A stretch of 64,000 nucleotides of DNA from Fredinandcohnia aciditolerans (lineage in GTDB: Bacteria > Bacillota > Bacilli > Bacillales > Bacillaceae_L), in assembly GCA_003640645.1 (NCBI GenBank), contig QGHH01000011.1:88233-152232 (forward strand). Reading direction: 5' to 3'. Below the pieces are notes generated by a model. The model saw only the letters and a list, made by a program, of their open reading frames with translations. It was not told where the DNA came from and did not search any database. A program made the translations under genes and the position numbers. Positions 7,138 to 16,719 of the stretch are shown one piece after another. Every line of letters begins with the position of its first letter. The first letter of the stretch is position 1.

Positions 7138-8079
7138 ATGTTAGATACTGTGTTAAACCTGATTAATACTCGTATGCAGTATAAAAGAGGTATAGCTAAT
7201 GGCTTACCTGGTCTTGTTGCAATTCTATTATTTATTGGTTTTTTCGTGTTTTTTGAACCGATTTATAAAGTATTAGATTTTATCGGCTTAATAACATTGT
7301 TAGATAAAATGGGTATTATTACACCTGATCCATCAATTACGTTATGGAGATTAATTGGTGTTGTTTGTGCAGTTACAGTTATGTTATGGATAGCTATATT
7401 CCTATTAGGATTAATGTTTTCCTTTATTCCATTTGTAGGAACACTAGGAGTATATGTTATGTTTGCTTTACTTTACCCTATATACTCAATAATTAACTTA
7501 TTTGTTGGTAGTCATACTAGCAAAGTAATGAAGCGAGCATATGAGGACTATCTATTCAAAAATGGTCGTAAAGTTGAGTATGAAGAAATACTAGAAAAAA
7601 ACAATATACTACCTTATAAAAGAGCATTTTTCTACATTGGAGTAACGAAGGATAAAAAGTATTATCTAATTATGCCACGCCCCTATGCTTTATCTACCTA
7701 TTCACATAAAGGAAGAAGATTTACAATTGACCACCATGTACAAAACGGTGTTGTAAGTTTTTATTTTCAATTGGCAAAAGACAAGACACAACCTATTGAA
7801 AATGTACCTATACAGGAAATTGAGTACTATATAGAAAATCGTTCACAGGATTTCGTTAAATTTTATGACCACTTTGTCAGATTTAATGGGATAGAATATA
7901 CAAATTATATGTATGATACTAATAATAAGTATGAACAAGAAAAAGATAGATTGCTCAAAGAGTTGAACCGAGCGAATAACCCTAAACATGAGCAATATCC
8001 TAAGTTAGCATTGAAACTTAAGGCTGAATTAAAACGATTTGTTTTATATAAAGAAAATGGTTGGGAAGCTATTAAATGA
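7138..8079 (+). CDS. hypothetical multi-pass membrane protein
   Basis: The 313-residue protein starts at ATG behind AAAGGAGGGG. Three hydrophobic regions (about residues 20-45, 68-100, 102-125) are followed by a charged cytosolic domain of about 180 residues with YEEILEKNNILPYKRAFFYIG and a lysine-rich end. No family is recognised. Its stop overlaps the next start by four bases (ATGA), so the two proteins are translationally coupled and probably work together. It is divergently transcribed from the LuxR regulator. Confidence 0.65.
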   Translation: MLDTVLNLINTRMQYKRGIANGLPGLVAILLFIGFFVFFEPIYKVLDFIGLITLLDKMGIITPDPSITLWRLIGVVCAVTVMLWIAIFLLGLMFSFIPFVGTLGVYVMFALLYPIYSIINLFVGSHTSKVMKRAYEDYLFKNGRKVEYEEILEKNNILPYKRAFFYIGVTKDKKYYLIMPRPYALSTYSHKGRRFTIDHHVQNGVVSFYFQLAKDKTQPIENVPIQEIEYYIENRSQDFVKFYDHFVRFNGIEYTNYMYDTNNKYEQEKDRLLKELNRANNPKHEQYPKLALKLKAELKRFVLYKENGWEAIK

Positions 8080-8639
8080 GAGAAGATAATATACTGAAAT
8101 TATTGAAAATAGCAGAAACACATAAGCAAGCATTTACAAGTGTAAGAAAGTGGAATGAATATGCAAAAGAGCACAACCTCCCTTCTTCTCGACAATTTAT
8201 CCATGCATTTGAATCATGGAAAAATGCTAGAAAGGCAGTAGGCATTAAATCCAGTAGTATTAAATATGAAGGTAAGTATACAAAAAAAGAGCTTAAGGAA
8301 ATCATTAATAAGCATTCTAAAGAATTCTCTTCTAAAGAAAACTGGTACGTCTACGCAAAAGAGAATGGGTTGCCTACTTACGAAACATTTGTAAAGTATT
8401 TTGAAAACTGGAATGAAGTACAGAAGCTAGCGGGATTTATTCCAAACAAGCTATCAAATGATGATTTGATAAAGATAGCCAAGAAGCATAAAGAATCATT
8501 CATATCCAAAAATAAGTGGAATGAGTATGCTAAGGAGCATAACTTACCATCAGCCATAACCTATATAAGAAGATTTGATTCATGGTCAAATATTTATGAA
8601 ATAATACATCAACCAATAGAGAAAAAAAGAGACAGTTAG
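8076..8639 (+). CDS. protein of three homing-endonuclease-associated repeats
   Basis: The 187-residue protein consists of three repeats of about 45 residues (roughly 6-50, 70-113, 127-168). Each has the pattern H-K-x-F-x-S-x-x-x-W-N-x-Y-A-K-E-x-x-L-P-S/T...F-x-x-x-F-x-S/N-W-N. This is the repeat found beside HNH homing endonucleases and in phage and plasmid DNA-binding proteins, where it is thought to bind DNA in helix-turn-helix style. No nuclease domain is present. It overlaps the membrane protein gene by ATGA. A membrane-linked DNA-binding role is conceivable but unproven. Confidence 0.7.
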   Translation: MREDNILKLLKIAETHKQAFTSVRKWNEYAKEHNLPSSRQFIHAFESWKNARKAVGIKSSSIKYEGKYTKKELKEIINKHSKEFSSKENWYVYAKENGLPTYETFVKYFENWNEVQKLAGFIPNKLSNDDLIKIAKKHKESFISKNKWNEYAKEHNLPSAITYIRRFDSWSNIYEIIHQPIEKKRDS

Positions 8640-8641
8640 GA

Positions 8642-9295
8642 TTATCCTTCTGTCCCTTTTTCTATTAATCCGATAATATCCCATACACTAGTAGTAATAT
8701 ATAGGCTTTCTGTACCTGTATGTTCATCATCGACAATCATTTTGAGTTCTAGTGGTATAACAATCTCGATATCGCTATACTTAAATACTGTCTCAACTTC
8801 TACAGTATTGTCCGCTATACTAGCTTTTTCTTTCAGAATACCAATGTCTTGTAATTTACCATTTCGAGAAATTTGGTTTGTCATTTCTTTAATTACTTCC
8901 GATTTATCAAAAGAATCTACCTTGAAAAGATCATCATTAAATTTTTCAATTTCAAAATTCTTATAGAAATTGTCATAATCGTTTGCTAGGATTGTTACCC
9001 CTAAGAATCTTATTGTATTTTCGGGTACCTGAAAGTATTCGACTATCTCCATTTGCTTTTCTGTAACACCGCTACCATGATGTAACTCTTCGCTAGTTTC
9101 TTCTTCATGTAACCAATCTAAATTTGCTTGAGTTTGAGTATTAATAATGGATTGGTACATTTCATCATCTTTTGAGATATTCATATAATTGGGTTCATTT
9201 TGAATTACAACTAGATAGATTATTACGGCTATCAAACCAACGCCCATAAATATAGAAAATCCTATTAATAAACGACTAAGTGACATTGTGGGCAT
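8642..9295 (-). CDS. VirB8-like conjugation protein (tentative)
   Basis: The 217-residue protein has a short cytosolic start, one membrane helix (about residues 9-30, FSIFMGVGLIAVIIYLVVI) and an extracytoplasmic domain of about 180 residues. The domain looks alpha then beta, consistent with the NTF2-like fold of VirB8/TcpC. It is the last gene of the secretion operon, 31 bases after the M23 hydrolase gene, and starts at ATG behind AAAGGGGG. I infer VirB8 from topology, size and position, not from a diagnostic motif. It ends two bases from the convergent gene at 8639. Confidence 0.5.
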   Translation of the reverse strand: MPTMSLSRLLIGFSIFMGVGLIAVIIYLVVIQNEPNYMNISKDDEMYQSIINTQTQANLDWLHEEETSEELHHGSGVTEKQMEIVEYFQVPENTIRFLGVTILANDYDNFYKNFEIEKFNDDLFKVDSFDKSEVIKEMTNQISRNGKLQDIGILKEKASIADNTVEVETVFKYSDIEIVIPLELKMIVDDEHTGTESLYITTSVWDIIGLIEKGTEG

Positions 9296-9326
9296 GATTA
9301 CCCCCTTTCCAGAGAAAAATTGATTA

Positions 9327-10922
9327 TCATAATTTAATGTGTAATAGAGGGTCTACAGCTGACCTTTGACTTTCTCCTACTCTTACACTTGGATGAATCT
9401 CAAAGTGAAGATGAATTCCAGTTGAGTCTCCGGTTTTTCCCATTAGACCAATTACGTCTCCTTTTTTTACTTTGTCTCCCACTTTGAACTGTCTTGAGCC
9501 TTCTACCATATGCCAATAACATGTTGTCCATATTTTCCCATTGATGTTATGTTGAATGATAATCCGTTCTCCATATGTGCTTTTTCCATTTTTCCATTGA
9601 TATTCAGAAACTGTGACTACTCCATCTGCAGCAGCATATATTGGAACGTTTTTTCCTCCACTTGCAATATCAATCCCTGAGTGTAATCTACCCCACCTCA
9701 TACCAAATGGGGAAGATAATCTTCCGTTTGCTGGTTTCATAAACACACCATCTGAAGCAGGAGGTATATCGCCAGGTTTAATAGTTATAGGGCCACTCCC
9801 ACCAGTATTACCACCACTGTTGCCATTAGAACCAGGTGACACCCCTAACCAAGATAGGTAACCTAGAGGTAATGAGGTAACTGCTTCATAACTTGATTCC
9901 ATTAATTTCTTCTGCTCTAAATCAATATTGTAGGTATTTAGGATATTATCAAATACGGTAAAGTTATGTGATAGATTATCCGATATATGACGATATGTTT
10001 CTTTCCTCTGGCAAGTTTCAGTTTCTTTCTCAGATGTTTCCTTTTTTGTACAGGACCAAGTTGTCCATGATTTGCTATATTCTTTAGTTATGGTTCCGTT
10101 CCACGCATCAATTTTTGTTACAAGATTTACGGTTTCCTCTTTTGTTTCCTTACTTTCGTTACAAACTTTTATCTTTGGCGCTGGTGGCGGTGGCTCTGTT
10201 TCTTTTGGCGGTTCCGGTGGTTTAGGTTTGGATGGTGGTGGTTTAGGACTAGGGGGTGTAACTGGAACCCCAGGGTCTAATACTGGTCCCCCCCAACCAA
10301 ATGCTAAAACCGAAACTTTATTGCTAACCTCAAAGAAAGTTGCTGAAACTCCGTTTACTTTCCAATTCGGTTGTTCTTCCCAAGTACATACATTCTTTGT
10401 AATCTCAACCTTTACAGGAAAACTTTCAGAATGGGATTTTGGTTTTAAATCTTTAATTATTTGATCAACCTTTTTCTTAGCATCACTTACATTTATGTCA
10501 GCCATACCTATCATTAATGGAAGCATCGAGCTTATTAAATCTGAGGTAACTATATAAGGTTGTAAGCTACTATCGTATTTACCTTTTTCAGCATTTACTT
10601 TTGTAGCAATATAAGTCTGCACAGCTTTAATGTCGGGGTCAACATTATCTCCCCCTTTACCAGAAAAACCAATTGATAGAATACTATTTGCTAAGACAAT
10701 AACTATAAGAATCGAACCAATAATTAATATGGCTGGTAAGCCAATAGTAGCTAGTAATGATAATAAAGCTTTAGCGCCAAGAGCAATAGCTTTTGCTACT
10801 GCTTTCATGGCAACTTTAGCAAGTTTCTTTAATGCTTTTTTTGCTACTTTTTTTGCTTGATTTTTAACTATCCTTTTGGCCTGATCTTTGATTATGGACT
10901 CTTTTTCATCATTTCCTTGCAT
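9327..10922 (-). CDS. membrane-anchored M23 peptidase of the conjugation channel
   Basis: The 531-residue protein has a very basic Ala/Lys N-terminus (residues 10-50), a membrane segment (about 58-85), a Pro-rich stretch (about 215-245, VPVTPPSPKPPPSK) and a Gly/Asn linker. A C-terminal LytM/M23 domain (about 395-531) shows zinc ligands in HSGIDIA and HLHFE. It probably cuts peptidoglycan so that the type IV channel can cross the wall, the job VirB1-like or NlpC/P60 enzymes do elsewhere. Its ATG shares one base with the VirB6 stop (TAATG), so it is translationally coupled. Confidence 0.85.
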   Translation of the reverse strand: MQGNDEKESIIKDQAKRIVKNQAKKVAKKALKKLAKVAMKAVAKAIALGAKALLSLLATIGLPAILIIGSILIVIVLANSILSIGFSGKGGDNVDPDIKAVQTYIATKVNAEKGKYDSSLQPYIVTSDLISSMLPLMIGMADINVSDAKKKVDQIIKDLKPKSHSESFPVKVEITKNVCTWEEQPNWKVNGVSATFFEVSNKVSVLAFGWGGPVLDPGVPVTPPSPKPPPSKPKPPEPPKETEPPPPAPKIKVCNESKETKEETVNLVTKIDAWNGTITKEYSKSWTTWSCTKKETSEKETETCQRKETYRHISDNLSHNFTVFDNILNTYNIDLEQKKLMESSYEAVTSLPLGYLSWLGVSPGSNGNSGGNTGGSGPITIKPGDIPPASDGVFMKPANGRLSSPFGMRWGRLHSGIDIASGGKNVPIYAAADGVVTVSEYQWKNGKSTYGERIIIQHNINGKIWTTCYWHMVEGSRQFKVGDKVKKGDVIGLMGKTGDSTGIHLHFEIHPSVRVGESQRSAVDPLLHIKL

Positions 10923-13900
10923 TATCCATTCCCCACTAATGAGTAACGATTTGAATCTACTTTTTGTCGATTCGCATATCGTTTATTTAATTTAGACGGA
11001 ACAAGAGAGTTTGGGTCGATATCAATTGTTGATACTTTTGTTGGGTTATCGTCATAATAAGCATCTTGTTTTACATTTACTGTTTTTACAATACGACGAT
11101 TTACAACTTCATAATCTGAGTGTAATCTTTCACCAGGTTTAAGTGTTTCTTGACCTTTACTATATGGACTAACACGGAACTCTCTTCCAGTTGTACTGTC
11201 AGTTGTTACTAGATAGCTTCTATCACGTTCAACTACTAATCTAACTTGATTATTAGCGGAATTTGCAACGATAGAATCAATGTGATAGTTACCTTCATCA
11301 ACAAATTGATTTTGTGGTGTATAAACAGGTTTTTCCTTAAATTGCGGTTTTACGACTACATTACTATGATTTCCTACTAATCTATTAGGATTAATTTGTG
11401 GTGCATTGGTGACAGGTATTCTTCCACCTGATGAATCTTCCATATACATATACTGTGTTGTAGGTACCATAGTTCTATCTTCACCGATAGTAAGATTTTG
11501 TTTTAATACTTGTCCTTGTTTCAGAGTACTATCTCCTGAACCATAACGTGAAACAACCTGCGTTTGACCATTTTTATCGGTCATTTGAACATAAGAACGG
11601 TCTTGTTCGACGATTAGTTGGACAGCACCATCAACTATTTGATCCTTACCAATAACAGGATTAAACTCTGTCTGAGCTTGTTGTTGGATTTCAACAATTT
11701 CTTTGGCTTGTTGCTGAGCTTGATTTAAGTAAGGACTCTTATTAGCAATCTTATTGGCCGTATTGATATATCCACTTGGACCTTTGATAACACCAGAGAG
11801 ATAGGCACTACTATCTTGATACATCTTTTGGTTTTCAATTGGGTCTGTATATTGATGGTTTTTAAAATTATCAAAAGCTTGTTTGAAACTTCCGGCTACA
11901 GCACTACCACCAATTAATACTTTATTTTGTCCTTGTTTTATTAGATTCAACGGAGGAGCTAACTGAGGTCCATCATTTACTTGAAGTTCAGCGCTCTTCT
12001 CATTCGCACCTTGAACAAAACCTTGTGATAACCCTTGTACTGTTTGTCCTAATCGTGATTCAGATACTAAGTGAGCTACAGTACCAACTCCTGAATGTGT
12101 TACTAAACCTGAGCCAAATGCTTTTATGCTTGAACCACCAGCTTTTACTATTGCTTTTGGATTCATTTGTCTAATTTGATTTGGAACTTCAGTACGTGCA
12201 TCATTGAAGTTCTGCTGATAAGCATTAGCTTCATGCTGTGTGTTCCATTGTTTTAATGCCTGGGCTTCATCATAGGCTGTAAAAGCTCTACCTTGTGATT
12301 CATAGGATTGTCTAGCGTCTGCAATGAAGTCTTGCTTTTGATCTTGAGTTCTTTGTACAGCTATTTGACTTGCTACAGCATCGACATTAACAGAGCCTTT
12401 ATTTAAGAGATTACCACCATTTACATGACCTACTGAACGACTAGCTATCCCAGAGTTCTCAACTGAAACATTATTGTTAGCAGCGTGAGTTTCCCACATT
12501 TGTTCAATTTCTCCCTGAGAACGATTAGGGAACTGTTGTGTCATATTTGTAATAAAGCTTTGCTTTTGTTGTTCATCTAGTTTATTGGCAAAGTTGTCGG
12601 TGAATGCCTGTTTATCAACTAATGCACCAGATACAGAAGTACGGTCAAACTCACCAGCAATAGCTTGCATTTCTTTATATTTGGTTTTCACTTGTTTTTT
12701 CCAAGCGCGTTGAATTTCAACTTCACTCATTCCCGCATCTTTTGCTTCTTGATAGAAACTCTCTTTATTTGCACCTGCCCACTCTTTTGTAGCGGCATCA
12801 GCATTGTCGATTAATTTTCTATCAGTACCATCACTCATTCCTGTTGATTCTGCAACGGCTTGACTAGCTAATTGAAGGTTTTCATTATATTTGTTCTTCG
12901 CTTGTTTCCTAAAAGCTTTTGAACTCGTATGATTTTTCCAATCCTTCTCGATATCTTCATACGAACGAGATGGATCTTGTTCTACTGCATTTTTGAAAAA
13001 TTGGTCTTTCTCTCCTTTAACCCATTCTTCAGTAGCTCCTTTAGCAGCATTTTGTACTAAATCATTGGCTTGAACATATTCTCCACCTTTATTCAATTTA
13101 GCTAATGATTTCTGAGCATCTTTTTTAAATGCCTTAAATTGATTTGATTTTTCTTGATCCCATAATTTGTCTATTTGTTCAGGTGTGTAATCAGGAAATT
13201 GATTTTTTAAGTGGTCTTTGAAGGCTTCTTCATTAGCTCCTGCCCACGCTTCAGTTTTATTTTGGGCGATTTTCTCAGCTAAATCCTCGTTAGTAGCACC
13301 TTTAAGAGCATCTACAGCATCTTTACCACTTCTTTTTAGAGTAGAACCTAAATGATAAGCAGCACTTCCCCCTACTCGTCCTACGACACCTCCAATTTCA
13401 GAACCGATTGTACTAGCAACGATTGCACCCGCTGGTCCCATCGGAGCACCAACAAATGTCCCACCAATTCCAGCAAGCATTTTTCCACCTTTTGAAGCAA
13501 TTTCTCCCGCTCTGAGCATTTTACTAGCTCTTGATGTAGCACCACCATCAGTACCCGCTTTATCAGCGGGGCTAAGATTACCATTACCTTCCTCGCCTGT
13601 TTTGGCACCACTCATTCTATCTTTTAATCTTTCAGCTCCACCACGAAGTGTACTCATTACATCTTTACCATTCATTGCTCCTTTAACTGAGCCGTACACA
13701 CCCGCTAATGCGGCCATGCCCATCATAGAGCCAGCTTTATGCATGGCACCTTGCATTTGTCCACCCATTTGAAATAAACCTTTGATTGCTTCACCTGTTG
13801 GGATAAAGATTATTAAAAGCATGAGCAACATGAAATTTGTGCCGATACTAACTTCCCCATCATCATTCATATAACTTGCGGATAAATATACCATCCAGTA

Positions 13901-14584
13901 CAACATGGCATGAATACTCTGCACAAAAATTGTTCCGATTAATTCCTTGATCCAGTTTGCAGTAATAGATTTTGTATTTGGGAACATCCATAACACTATC
14001 ATTATGGGTCCTAACACGAGTAGCATTTTTAAAGTTAAAGACCTCATAAAATAGTAGAACGAAGCCCAAATTGATAACCCTAAATTTACTAACATGATTA
14101 GGATTCCCGCTAAGATATTTGAATTATCAAATCCCTCTATAGTAGTTGGTATATTCCAAACTGCACCAGATGGAAGGGCACCCTTGAAGAATTTCACGAT
14201 TGCATCATTGGCACTAAAGAGAAGATCGTAAAATGTGCCAAGCAAAGCAATACCGACAGCAACAACCATCCAGTCTTTTAAAAATCCAATTAATTGAGTA
14301 CGACTAGCGGGATTATAACCTGCTGATGCGGTTTTTATTGCAGCATAGGCTACACCAGCTACAAGGAAAAAACCTGCAAGTACACTCATGGTAGCTGTAC
14401 CAGGCCCGATGACTGCATTCATATCATTCTTAGTGAATGTAGAGTAAATAAGATTTGTATCTGTTCCGAATATACCTGTACCAAATATCCAATCTTTAAA
14501 CCCTTTAATATCATTAAAAGGAGCAAATAAACTTCCAAAAATCGTTTTGAGTAAGGCTATAAAAGCGTCACCTATCCAACCCAA
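10922..14584 (-). CDS. VirB6/TrbL-like channel protein with long repeat-bearing tail
   Basis: The 1220-residue protein starts at TTG behind TAGGAGG. Residues 1-290 contain about six membrane segments (including MSVLAGFFLVAGVAYAAI, DWMVVAVGIALLG, LTLKMLLVLGPIMIVLW), the VirB6-like core. A Gly/Ala-rich segment follows (about 290-420). Then come degenerate repeats of about 85 residues with T/NKEWAGANKESF..., ...F-P-x-x-S/T-x-x-E-I-x-x-x-W. Near the C-terminus are two copies of a beta module with V/I-E-Q/R-D-R-S-Y. The tail is far longer than in typical VirB6 and could contact DNA, VirB4 or the recipient. Confidence 0.8.
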   Translation of the reverse strand: MGWIGDAFIALLKTIFGSLFAPFNDIKGFKDWIFGTGIFGTDTNLIYSTFTKNDMNAVIGPGTATMSVLAGFFLVAGVAYAAIKTASAGYNPASRTQLIGFLKDWMVVAVGIALLGTFYDLLFSANDAIVKFFKGALPSGAVWNIPTTIEGFDNSNILAGILIMLVNLGLSIWASFYYFMRSLTLKMLLVLGPIMIVLWMFPNTKSITANWIKELIGTIFVQSIHAMLYWMVYLSASYMNDDGEVSIGTNFMLLMLLIIFIPTGEAIKGLFQMGGQMQGAMHKAGSMMGMAALAGVYGSVKGAMNGKDVMSTLRGGAERLKDRMSGAKTGEEGNGNLSPADKAGTDGGATSRASKMLRAGEIASKGGKMLAGIGGTFVGAPMGPAGAIVASTIGSEIGGVVGRVGGSAAYHLGSTLKRSGKDAVDALKGATNEDLAEKIAQNKTEAWAGANEEAFKDHLKNQFPDYTPEQIDKLWDQEKSNQFKAFKKDAQKSLAKLNKGGEYVQANDLVQNAAKGATEEWVKGEKDQFFKNAVEQDPSRSYEDIEKDWKNHTSSKAFRKQAKNKYNENLQLASQAVAESTGMSDGTDRKLIDNADAATKEWAGANKESFYQEAKDAGMSEVEIQRAWKKQVKTKYKEMQAIAGEFDRTSVSGALVDKQAFTDNFANKLDEQQKQSFITNMTQQFPNRSQGEIEQMWETHAANNNVSVENSGIASRSVGHVNGGNLLNKGSVNVDAVASQIAVQRTQDQKQDFIADARQSYESQGRAFTAYDEAQALKQWNTQHEANAYQQNFNDARTEVPNQIRQMNPKAIVKAGGSSIKAFGSGLVTHSGVGTVAHLVSESRLGQTVQGLSQGFVQGANEKSAELQVNDGPQLAPPLNLIKQGQNKVLIGGSAVAGSFKQAFDNFKNHQYTDPIENQKMYQDSSAYLSGVIKGPSGYINTANKIANKSPYLNQAQQQAKEIVEIQQQAQTEFNPVIGKDQIVDGAVQLIVEQDRSYVQMTDKNGQTQVVSRYGSGDSTLKQGQVLKQNLTIGEDRTMVPTTQYMYMEDSSGGRIPVTNAPQINPNRLVGNHSNVVVKPQFKEKPVYTPQNQFVDEGNYHIDSIVANSANNQVRLVVERDRSYLVTTDSTTGREFRVSPYSKGQETLKPGERLHSDYEVVNRRIVKTVNVKQDAYYDDNPTKVSTIDIDPNSLVPSKLNKRYANRQKVDSNRYSLVGNG

Positions 14585-14598
14585 CTATTCTTCACCTC

Positions 14599-16719
14599 CT
14601 AAATTGTTTGTCGTTCTTGCATTCTCTTTCTATCTAATCTTTCCTTAAGGAGAGCTTCATTTGATTCAATGTACATCATTTCGCCTTCGGAAGGGTCTGT
14701 ACGCATCCAAATCCGATTATCACCAAATCTGACAATGCACTCTCCTTTTGCCGTATTAGAGAATATAGTGTTAATTTCCCCTTCAGCTAAGTCGAAGTGA
14801 TCTCTAATCTTCTTCAAATCTATCGGGTTCTGTTGCATGAAGAAAATAGTAAATGTTGAAGTAACGATACCACGAGCTTTCTTATTTTCTAATAATCTAA
14901 CAAAATCTTGAGATGCATACATTAGACCACAATTCCGTTTACGTGCTCTTCTCGCTACCTTTTCATAGAACGACACAGTGGCGTCATTATCGATAGATTG
15001 CCAGATTTCATCCGCGACAATATATTTCTTTATTTCAGCCTTTTCGATATTTTTCGCAAAATGCTCCCAGGCATAGTTGATTAATACGTGGTATGCAACT
15101 GGTTTTAGTAACCCTTCTTCCATACCACTGATATTGAAATTAACTAGCCTAGCAGATTCCAAGCTTTGTGTTACACCATGTCCTAATCTCGTTTGACCAT
15201 CGAAAATCGGTTTAGAGCCTGTACGCAAAAATGGTTTGAGTGCTGCTAGTAATCTTTTGCAATCTTGGTCATTGCTATATTTTTCGTAAAGATACTCATA
15301 GATTTGTAGGAGTTCAGGCTCAGGCTTACGTACACGAGACTGGACTAATTCTCCATCTACCTCGGCCATTCCATCTTGAAATAGTGATGATGGATGTGAA
15401 GTAATGCCTAATACTTCTGTAAAAACATAAGTTATTGCTTCTTCTAAGAAGTTACGCTCAAATACGTTTAGTGCTTTATCTACACCACCACTAGAAACTA
15501 AAACGTTAAAGAAATCTAGTATTTCATTGATTTTTTCCTTAATTGGAACAAATCTTAAGTATTTCTTTCCATTTTTAGAGATAACTTCTTTTTGATCATC
15601 TTCTTCAAGTAAAGACAATTCATCATCGTCTACATCATCTAAAGGAATATCTGAATAGTTTATAGCACAAGGATTGATAACAATTCCTGATTCTTCATGG
15701 AGGTCAATATTTATACCTTGTAATCTATTAGTCAACCTTTTGAACTCACCTTCCGGATCTATTATGAGAAAGTGAGTGTTCGCTCCTGCAAGTTGCCTTC
15801 CTATCATTAGCTTCATTGCGACTGATTTACCACTTCCGCTTATCCCGAAGAAAGCCATATTATAGTTTGTTGGTCTAAATTCTTCATTACCAAATGTATT
15901 GATGAATTCTTTATGTCCTGTAATTCGATTGATACCGATAGGAACACCGCCATAATAACGACCAGCACCAGATATGAATGGGCTGAGAGTGGATAATGCT
16001 CGTCTATCTATGTTACGGAAAGTATCTTTTAATTGGTTTTCACCAACAGGCTGAGAAGATAGGAATCCTTTTTTTACACGACTCCATGCTGATGTTAAGC
16101 TGAAAAATTTATGCCCCATCTCATCCTGTAAATAGTTTGCAAGTGCTTCTAATTCTCTTTCTTCTTTTGCATACATGTTTCCTAATACAGAGACAAGAAA
16201 CATATCATTTTCGGAAAACTGAATTTCCTCAACTAAAACTTCTGTATCGCCTATTTTTGTTCGTAAATCATTAATTTGATCCGTATTACCTCTCCTCATT
16301 TGCCAACTTAAGTTTGATTGGAATACGGTTAATTGTTTTTGTAAAGAACGAATGGCCTGTCCTTTTGGTAGTTTGTGTATATCAATCATCACGTCTACTT
16401 CGCCAGCGGAAAGTAAGGTATTAATCCAATTTGTTTGCAGTTTTCTAGGATAACCAGAACGTGGAATGTAAAAAGGTAAGAAATGTACTACCTTTCCTAA
16501 TGTTTGTTTAATACGTCCTCTATCTTCCTTATCAATCGTAATTCCGTCAGGTGATATTAAATCCCATATTGTAGGTTTTAAATCGGATTGATATGCATTG
16601 ACCTCTGTTGATTCAATGGACTCTTCACTTTGAACTCCCTTTTGGTTCTTCTTTTTCTTTGGAGCTCTCTCTTTTTTATCCAGCTTTGGTTGTTTCGACT
16701 TCTTCTTCAACATTTTCAA
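14599..16719 (-). CDS. virB4: VirB4-family secretion ATPase
   Basis: The 706-residue protein has a Lys-rich N-terminus and a Walker A GISGSGKS at about 292-299, followed by THFLIIDPEGEF. The Walker B region reads KKYIVADEIWQSI, then ARKRNCGLMYASQDF. These are standard VirB4/TraE motifs. It powers substrate transfer and pilus assembly at the inner face of the membrane. The start is TTG at 16719 or, more probably, ATG at 16713, both inside the 3' end of the preceding gene behind AGGAG. The overlap of about 40 bases suggests coupled translation. Four acidic residues (EEDDQ) sit in a loop near 370. Confidence 0.92.
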   Translation of the reverse strand: MKMLKKKSKQPKLDKKERAPKKKKNQKGVQSEESIESTEVNAYQSDLKPTIWDLISPDGITIDKEDRGRIKQTLGKVVHFLPFYIPRSGYPRKLQTNWINTLLSAGEVDVMIDIHKLPKGQAIRSLQKQLTVFQSNLSWQMRRGNTDQINDLRTKIGDTEVLVEEIQFSENDMFLVSVLGNMYAKEERELEALANYLQDEMGHKFFSLTSAWSRVKKGFLSSQPVGENQLKDTFRNIDRRALSTLSPFISGAGRYYGGVPIGINRITGHKEFINTFGNEEFRPTNYNMAFFGISGSGKSVAMKLMIGRQLAGANTHFLIIDPEGEFKRLTNRLQGINIDLHEESGIVINPCAINYSDIPLDDVDDDELSLLEEDDQKEVISKNGKKYLRFVPIKEKINEILDFFNVLVSSGGVDKALNVFERNFLEEAITYVFTEVLGITSHPSSLFQDGMAEVDGELVQSRVRKPEPELLQIYEYLYEKYSNDQDCKRLLAALKPFLRTGSKPIFDGQTRLGHGVTQSLESARLVNFNISGMEEGLLKPVAYHVLINYAWEHFAKNIEKAEIKKYIVADEIWQSIDNDATVSFYEKVARRARKRNCGLMYASQDFVRLLENKKARGIVTSTFTIFFMQQNPIDLKKIRDHFDLAEGEINTIFSNTAKGECIVRFGDNRIWMRTDPSEGEMMYIESNEALLKERLDRKRMQERQTI

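Noticed and set aside
10072-10464. Plus-strand ORF of 130 codons inside the M23 peptidase gene
   Set aside because: It is Gly/Ser-rich antisense of the Pro-rich linker, has no ribosome site and overlaps a clearly coding minus-strand gene.
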